From assembly GCF_000423765.1 (NCBI RefSeq), contig NZ_AUIP01000009.1:1-64000 (forward strand): 64,000 nt of DNA, read 5' to 3'. This stretch comes from Streptococcus porci DSM 23759 (GTDB taxonomy: Bacteria; Bacillota; Bacilli; Lactobacillales; Streptococcaceae). Below are positions 59,122-64,000 of the stretch, piece by piece. The position numbers were made by a program, and so were the translations under genes. The stretch's first letter is position 1. The number at the start of each line of letters is the position of its first letter. The notes under the pieces were generated by a model. That model worked only from the letters and a program-made list of their open reading frames with translations, searched no databases and was not told the origin of the DNA.

Positions 59122-60433
59122 ATGGAAAAATACGGCGCGTGGGCAAGCGCTCATGGTTCTGGAAGAGGTTTTCCAAGAGGGAGCCTACTCCAACATCGCC
59201 TTAAACAAACAACTCAAAACAAGTACACTATCTGATCAGGACAAAGGTTTGGTGACTGAGTTGGTCTATGGAACAGTGGCTCGAAAAATGACTCTGGAGT
59301 GGCTTTTGGCTCACTATATCGAGGATCGTGATAAATTGCAGAGTTGGGTTTATGATTTGCTATTGCTTAGCTTGTACCAGCTGTCCTATCTGGACAAGAT
59401 TCCAGCCCATGCGGTTGTCAATTCAGCTGTTGACTTGGCTAAAGAACGTGGGCATGGTCGTGGTGCTGAAAAGTTGGTCAATGGGGTTCTGAGAAAAATA
59501 ATCCGTGATCCTTTGCCAGATCCAAATAGTATCAAGCGGGTTAATAAGCGCTATTCTATTCTCTACTCCCTTCCTGTTTGGTTGGTGAAAAAATTGATTG
59601 ACCAATACGGAGAGAAGCGCGCGGTTAAAATTTTTGAAAGCCTTTTTGTCCGCAACAAAGCCTCGGTTCGAGTGATCAATCCAGACCATATAACTGAGAT
59701 TGCTGAGAAGACTGGTGCGGAGCCTTCTCAGCTGTCATCGGTTGGTCTGACCAAACCATCGGGCGTCTTTGCAGCGACAGACTACTTTAAAACTGGTCAG
59801 ATCACCATTCAGGATGAGACTAGTCAGTTAGTGGCACCAGCCTTGGACATTCAAGGAGATGACCTTATTTTGGATGCTTGCGCAGCGCCAGGTGGTAAGA
59901 CTGTTCATATGGTTTCTTACCTGACTACGGGAACTATCACAGCCCTCGATTTATATGACCATAAGCTGGGGCTGATTCGTGACAATGCGGAGCGTCTCGG
60001 TTTATCTGACAAGATTCAGACCTATAAACTGGACGCAAGCTTAGTAGCTCAGCATTTTCCCAAAGACCACTTTGACAAAATCTTGGTGGATGCCCCCTGC
60101 TCTGGGATTGGGCTGATTCGAAGAAAGCCTGACATCAAGTATAATAAGGAGTTACAGGATTTTTCTAGCTTGCAAGAAACACAGCTGGAAATCTTAGCTA
60201 GTGTTTGTCAAACCCTCAAGAAAGGTGGTATAATGGTATACAGCACCTGTACCATCGTTCCTGAGGAAAATCAAGAAGTAGTGGCTAAGTTTTTGGCTAG
60301 TCACCCCAACTTTGAACAGGTAGAACTAGAACACAAGCAGAAAGATATTGTCCTTGATGGCTGTCTGCTCATCACACCAGAACAATATGGAACGGATGGC
60401 TTTTTCATTGCGAAATTCCGCCGTTTGGCTTAG
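59111..60433 (+). CDS. rsmB: 16S rRNA (cytosine967-C5)-methyltransferase
   Basis: Methylates C967 of 16S rRNA (Sun/RsmB). It has 440 aa. An N-terminal NusB-like domain (residues 1-130, [12 protein letters not shown]) precedes the methyltransferase: [13 protein letters not shown] (motif I), DAPCSGIG and [10 protein letters not shown] with the catalytic Cys. The start is TTG at 59111, spaced about 6 nt from AGGTG. A GTG at 59102 is part of that Shine-Dalgarno and gives a non-homologous extension. It overlaps fmt by 11 bp. Confidence 0.9.
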   Translation: MANKWKNTARGQALMVLEEVFQEGAYSNIALNKQLKTSTLSDQDKGLVTELVYGTVARKMTLEWLLAHYIEDRDKLQSWVYDLLLLSLYQLSYLDKIPAHAVVNSAVDLAKERGHGRGAEKLVNGVLRKIIRDPLPDPNSIKRVNKRYSILYSLPVWLVKKLIDQYGEKRAVKIFESLFVRNKASVRVINPDHITEIAEKTGAEPSQLSSVGLTKPSGVFAATDYFKTGQITIQDETSQLVAPALDIQGDDLILDACAAPGGKTVHMVSYLTTGTITALDLYDHKLGLIRDNAERLGLSDKIQTYKLDASLVAQHFPKDHFDKILVDAPCSGIGLIRRKPDIKYNKELQDFSSLQETQLEILASVCQTLKKGGIMVYSTCTIVPEENQEVVAKFLASHPNFEQVELEHKQKDIVLDGCLLITPEQYGTDGFFIAKFRRLA

Positions 60434-60438
60434 TATCT

Positions 60439-60466
60439 AAGGAGGAAAGCTGAAAATCAGCAGATT
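60439..60466 (+). promoter_or_regulatory. distant Shine-Dalgarno with hairpin spacer before stp1
   Basis: A strong AAGGAGG (60439-60445) lies 21 nt before the ATG, too far for normal use. Between them GCTGA-AAA-TCAGC (60449-60461) forms a 5-bp hairpin. Folding it leaves about 8 nt, the ideal distance. Confidence 0.5.
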
Positions 60467-61210
60467 ATGATGAAAATTGCATTACAAACGGATATTGGAC
60501 TCAAACGTTCAAATAACCAAGATTTTATCAACAAATATACCAATAAGAGTGATATTGTGCTGATTGTCCTTGCTGACGGCATGGGCGGACATCGTGCGGG
60601 TAATATTGCCAGTGAAATGGCCGTGACCGATTTGGGTTGCTCTTGGGTCAATACTGACTTCACTGAGTTGAGCCAGATTCGCGACTGGATGTTTGAAACC
60701 ATCGAAGCTGAGAACCAGAAAATCTACGAATTGGGCCAAACAGATGATTATAAGGGGATGGGAACTACAATCGAGGCGGTTGTTCTTCTGAAAGATGTTG
60801 CTATCTTCGCCCATGTTGGTGACTCACGTATCGGTCTCATCCGTAACGGCTCCTACCAACTCTTGACTAGCGACCATTCCTTGGTTAATGCTTTGGTCAA
60901 AGCAGGGCAACTGACAGAAGAGGAAGCCGCGGCTCATCCGCAAAAGAATATCATCACTCAGTCTGTGGGACAAGCTGCGCCTCTAGAAATTGATGTTGCC
61001 GTTCAAGTCTTAGAAGAAGGAGACTACCTCCTGATTAATAGCGACGGTTTGACAAATATGGTTTCAAATCAAGTGATTTTGGATATTGTCATGGAAGAAA
61101 CTAGCCTTGAAGTTAAGGCGGAAGCTCTTGTCGAACAAGCCAATTTCGAAGGAGGACTTGACAACATCACCGTTGCCCTAGTAGCAGTTGAAAGTGAGGC
61201 CGTGAGATGA
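60467..61210 (+). CDS. stp1: PP2C-type Ser/Thr protein phosphatase
   Basis: Dephosphorylates StkP and its targets (PhpP/Stp family). It has 247 aa. The PP2C metal-binding motifs are [16 protein letters not shown] (Asp pair), [21 protein letters not shown] and GGLDNITVA. It overlaps stkP by 4 bp (ATGA), so kinase and phosphatase are made together. Initiation appears to use a distant Shine-Dalgarno across a small hairpin. Confidence 0.96.
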   Translation: MMKIALQTDIGLKRSNNQDFINKYTNKSDIVLIVLADGMGGHRAGNIASEMAVTDLGCSWVNTDFTELSQIRDWMFETIEAENQKIYELGQTDDYKGMGTTIEAVVLLKDVAIFAHVGDSRIGLIRNGSYQLLTSDHSLVNALVKAGQLTEEEAAAHPQKNIITQSVGQAAPLEIDVAVQVLEEGDYLLINSDGLTNMVSNQVILDIVMEETSLEVKAEALVEQANFEGGLDNITVALVAVESEAVR

Positions 61211-63099
61211 TTCAGATTGGCAAACTCTTTGCTGGTCGGTATCGTATTCTCAAATCCATCGGTCGCGGGGGAATGGCAGATGTTTACTTGGCAAATGACC
61301 TGATTTTGGACAATGAAGAAGTGGCTATCAAGGTCCTTCGAACCAATTACCAAACAGACCAAGTAGCTGTTGCCCGTTTTCAACGTGAGGCACGAGCTAT
61401 GGCGGAGCTTTCTCACCCTAATATCGTTGCCATACGCGACATCGGCGAGGAAGATGGTCAACAATTTCTTGTGATGGAATATGTTGACGGCGCTGATTTG
61501 AAGAAATACATTCACGACCATGGTCCTCTATCGAATGAAGAAGTCATTCGCATTATGCGACAAGTCTTGTCAGCTATGACCCTTGCACACCAGAAAGGGA
61601 TTATTCATCGTGACCTTAAGCCACAAAATGTTCTTCTGACAAAAGATGGTAGAGCTAAGGTGACGGACTTTGGGATTGCGGTGGCCTTTGCTGAGACAAG
61701 TCTAACTCAGACCAACTCCATGTTGGGTTCAGTTCACTATCTATCTCCTGAGCAAGCACGTGGTTCTAAGGCTACTATCCAAAGCGATATCTACGCTATG
61801 GGAATCATGCTCTTTGAAATGCTAACAGGACATATTCCCTATGATGGTGATTCAGCAGTCACCATTGCTTTACAGCATTTTCAAAAACCCTTGCCTTCAA
61901 TTGTGGCTGAGAATCCAAATGTTCCACAAGCTTTGGAAAATGTGGTTCTGCGAGCGACAGCTAAAAAATTGACTGACCGCTACATTTCCACCTATCAAAT
62001 GATTCGTGACCTCTCATCTGCTTTGGATCCAGGACGAGCTAGGGAGCGTCGTTTGACTTTTGATAATGGGTCAACAACGAAGACAAGCCTGCCTAAGCTG
62101 GAGACAAATACGGCAAATACGTCTCGTGACCACCTGTTGAAAAAAACATCTGAGATTGAGGCTCCACCAACAGTAGCCGCTCCATCAAGCGAACATGGGC
62201 AGCAAACCTCAAAACCTGTCAAGAAAAAACGCCGCCCATTAGCGACATTTTTCAAGATTTTCTTAGGTATTTTACTGATTTTTGGATTAATATTCGGCTA
62301 TTTGGCACTTTCAGACAAAACTGAAGTTAAGGTACCAGATATGATTGGCATGACGCAGACTCAAGCAGAAAGTGCTCTTGAAGAAGCTGGCCTGAAGCTA
62401 GGAACAGTTTACGAAATTGACAGCGAGACTGTTGAATCTGGAAAGGTTGTGAAAACCAATCCGACCCCAGGGGCCAATCGTAAAGAGGGATCGAAAGTTG
62501 ACTTGTACATTTCATCAGGTAGTGAGACCTTTGACATGCCAGACTATATAGGGAAGACTTATGAAGAGGCAAAAGCTGAGCTGATGGCTACTTATCAAGT
62601 ACCTGAGGAAAAGATTACCTATGAGGAAGTAGAAGATACTGATGCCGATAATGGAACCATTGTGTCCCAAACGCCAAAGGCAGGAGATTCTTACAATCTA
62701 AAAGGAACAACTAAAATTGTTTTTAGAGTAGCTGCTAAGGAAAATATTAGTATGCCAAATGTAACTACAGACGCCTCAGGGAACTCTATGACTTACAGTC
62801 AGGCTATAGCTGTTTTAACGGCTCTAGGCATTTCAGAGTCACGGATTAAACTCTACACAAAAACGGAGTCAGGTTATCTAGAGGTTAAAAAACCAAGCAG
62901 TAACAGTCTAGTTGTTGGTCAGGAACCTTTTTATGGAACTAGTATTTCTGTCAAGGGTGAAGAAACCATTACTCTCTATCTACAGGCAGAAGTTTCGACG
63001 ACAACAGAAACCACTGAAACAACAACCGCTTCAACTGAGACGACAACCACTTCAACTGAGACGACAACCAGTGAGACTGAAACGACCACCAGTCAGTAA
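61207..63099 (+). CDS. stkP: PASTA-domain Ser/Thr protein kinase StkP (PknB)
   Basis: Membrane kinase that coordinates septal wall synthesis and division by phosphorylating MapZ, GpsB-linked proteins and others. It has 630 aa. The kinase domain covers about residues 10-275, with [11 protein letters not shown] (P-loop), [17 protein letters not shown] and TDFGIA. A basic juxtamembrane stretch precedes the transmembrane helix (about residues 345-368). Three PASTA repeats follow (from [16 protein letters not shown] to [18 protein letters not shown] end). The last 33 residues are almost only Thr, Glu and Ser. Many streptococcal homologues have four PASTA repeats; three are seen here. Confidence 0.95.
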   Translation: MIQIGKLFAGRYRILKSIGRGGMADVYLANDLILDNEEVAIKVLRTNYQTDQVAVARFQREARAMAELSHPNIVAIRDIGEEDGQQFLVMEYVDGADLKKYIHDHGPLSNEEVIRIMRQVLSAMTLAHQKGIIHRDLKPQNVLLTKDGRAKVTDFGIAVAFAETSLTQTNSMLGSVHYLSPEQARGSKATIQSDIYAMGIMLFEMLTGHIPYDGDSAVTIALQHFQKPLPSIVAENPNVPQALENVVLRATAKKLTDRYISTYQMIRDLSSALDPGRARERRLTFDNGSTTKTSLPKLETNTANTSRDHLLKKTSEIEAPPTVAAPSSEHGQQTSKPVKKKRRPLATFFKIFLGILLIFGLIFGYLALSDKTEVKVPDMIGMTQTQAESALEEAGLKLGTVYEIDSETVESGKVVKTNPTPGANRKEGSKVDLYISSGSETFDMPDYIGKTYEEAKAELMATYQVPEEKITYEEVEDTDADNGTIVSQTPKAGDSYNLKGTTKIVFRVAAKENISMPNVTTDASGNSMTYSQAIAVLTALGISESRIKLYTKTESGYLEVKKPSSNSLVVGQEPFYGTSISVKGEETITLYLQAEVSTTTETTETTTASTETTTTSTETTTSETETTTSQ

Positions 63100-63100
63100 G

Positions 63101-63126
63101 AAAATCCGCCCTAGGGTGGATTTTTT
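63101..63126 (+). terminator. stkP terminator
   Basis: AAAATCCGCCC, loop TA, GGGTGGATTTTTT (one wobble) with a T-run. Confidence 0.75.
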
Positions 63127-63206
63127 GCTTTTTCTGAAAGAATGGCTGAAATTTGAGATTAAATCTGATAAAATGGCATTAGCGATGACAACAGTAAAGG
63201 AGTAAC

Positions 63207-63905
63207 ATGAAAAAATTTCATATTTTCTTGATTGTGGAGAGTGCCCTCTTGGCTATGGCTATCATGACCATTTTGTCCAAGGACATTTCTGCCTTTCTCT
63301 TGCTCTTGGTGGTGACCTTACTTTTGCTCCGCTTTTACAATTTGGGCAGTCGCAATAATTTTCTTCTGACAGCTAGTTTTTGGTTGCTCTTTCTGGTTTT
63401 CATGCTTAATCCTTACGTGATTGTGGCCATTCTTTTCGGTGTGGTCTATGTTTTGATTAATCATTTTTCTCAGGTTAAGCAGAACAATCGCAGAGCTTTG
63501 ATTCGCTTTGAGGAAAAGGAGTTGACGGTATCAACTTCTGCTAATCAGTGGCTCGGTGATCACGAACCTCTCAAACGGACCAGCTTTGCTTTTGACGACA
63601 TCAATATTATCCGTCTTACAGGAAATGACACCATTGATTTGAGGGAAGTTATCGTGTCAGGAAAGGCCAATCATATCCTGATTCGTAAGGTTTATGGGCC
63701 GACTCAGATTATTGTACCAGTGGATGTAGCCGTTCGTTTAAATACAGCTTGTATCTACGGCAGTGTTACCTTTTTTGACTATCCTGAATACGATTTACGT
63801 AATGAGACGATTACTCTGGAAGAAGAAGGATTCAATCAGGCCAATAAAAGCATGAAGATTGTTGTCACTATACTAGCAGGCAATGTGGAGGTGGTCAGAG
63901 GATGA
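63207..63905 (+). CDS. liaF: cell-envelope stress regulator LiaF
   Basis: Membrane protein that inhibits the LiaS histidine kinase until the envelope is damaged. It has 232 aa. Three or four N-terminal hydrophobic helices (residues about 1-90) lead to a cytoplasmic or extracytoplasmic beta-helical DUF2154-type domain (FAFDDINIIRLTGNDTIDL, VPVDVAVRLNTACIYGSVTFFD). AAAGGAG precedes ATG. It overlaps the next gene by 4 bp (ATGA). The stkP-liaFSR linkage is common in streptococci. Confidence 0.92.
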   Translation: MKKFHIFLIVESALLAMAIMTILSKDISAFLLLLVVTLLLLRFYNLGSRNNFLLTASFWLLFLVFMLNPYVIVAILFGVVYVLINHFSQVKQNNRRALIRFEEKELTVSTSANQWLGDHEPLKRTSFAFDDINIIRLTGNDTIDLREVIVSGKANHILIRKVYGPTQIIVPVDVAVRLNTACIYGSVTFFDYPEYDLRNETITLEEEGFNQANKSMKIVVTILAGNVEVVRG

Positions 63906-64000
63906 AAAAACAAACCGTTGCTATGCTCTTTATCTTTGACCTTTTAATTTTGGGAACGGTTACCTTTGTTCTTTTTGATAGTCTGGGTCTAAGTTTCAAA
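63902..64000 (+). CDS. liaS: sensor histidine kinase LiaS, N-terminal fragment
   Basis: ATG at 63902 overlaps the liaF stop. The 33 visible residues (MKKQTVAMLFIFDLLILGTV then TFVLFDSLGLSFK) form a transmembrane helix with a short outside loop, as at the start of LiaS/VraS kinases. The rest lies beyond the window. Identity rests on gene order and this hydrophobic start. Confidence 0.7.
   Translation, partial: MKKQTVAMLFIFDLLILGTVTFVLFDSLGLSFK

Overview
The window is chromosomal DNA of a low-GC Gram-positive coccus, almost certainly a Streptococcus. Division genes of the streptococcal type (mapZ, gpsB, stkP with PASTA repeats, recU-pbp1A), blocks such as ppc-ftsW-tuf and nrdR-dnaB-dnaI-der, and the protein sequences all fit. 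I favour Streptococcus suis from memory of its gene order and proteins, but the species is an inference.

Layout. 1-360: one end of an IS110-family insertion sequence whose recombinase runs off the left edge. Its upstream non-coding part folds like an IS110 bridge RNA. 637-4382: two tandem DAHP synthases, acpS and alr. 4386-8567: a methionine uptake operon (metQ, an M20 peptidase, metN, metP) behind a MET-box-like palindrome. 8609-11469 (minus): an SGNH hydrolase, glutathione peroxidase and pepF. 11762-15910: ppc, a structured intergenic RNA candidate, and ftsW. 15942-18230: a decayed accessory patch with sigma-factor-like and ribbon-helix-helix remnants, a broken secreted-protein gene, an intact 47-residue membrane peptide and a 146-bp three-way-junction inverted repeat. 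18248-19444: tuf. 19699-21001 (minus): yidC and acyP.

21189-24400: two MetE-like paralogues behind a second MET-box-like site, then an ECF S component and a DUF4430-type lipoprotein. 24499-26576 (minus): Ktr/Trk potassium uptake. 26713-29722: a TraX-like protein, rsmG, lemA and htpX. 29782-35371: yceD, a tandem repeat, rplK-rplA, a small protein, pyrH, frr, cvfB and a broken membrane protein gene. 35482-39374: a DUF2785-like protein, a D-Ala-D-Ala carboxypeptidase, msrA, a GNAT pseudogene, yozE and ridA. 39484-43386: nrdR, dnaB, dnaI and der. 44082-51071: a cell-envelope and division neighbourhood (pbp1A, recU, ypsA, gpsB, rnpB RNA, rlmL, mapZ). 51274-52705 (minus): a TetR regulator and luxS. 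52833-64000: rny, gmk, rpoZ, priA, fmt, rsmB, stp1, stkP, liaF and the start of liaS.

How it fits together. Most of the window is housekeeping. Methionine recurs: two operons share a 17-bp palindrome at nearly the same distance from their -10 boxes, which suggests one LysR-type activator. The right half gathers envelope growth and division functions and their Ser/Thr kinase-phosphatase pair. Three of these membrane proteins (PBP1A, MapZ, StkP) carry Ser/Thr-rich disordered extracellular segments. A 102-bp MITE-like repeat occurs twice (19568 and 51170). The most unusual signals are the IS110 bridge-RNA-like end, the three-way-junction repeat, the structured RNA before ftsW, and a promoter that predicts a leaderless mRNA for the ECF S component.
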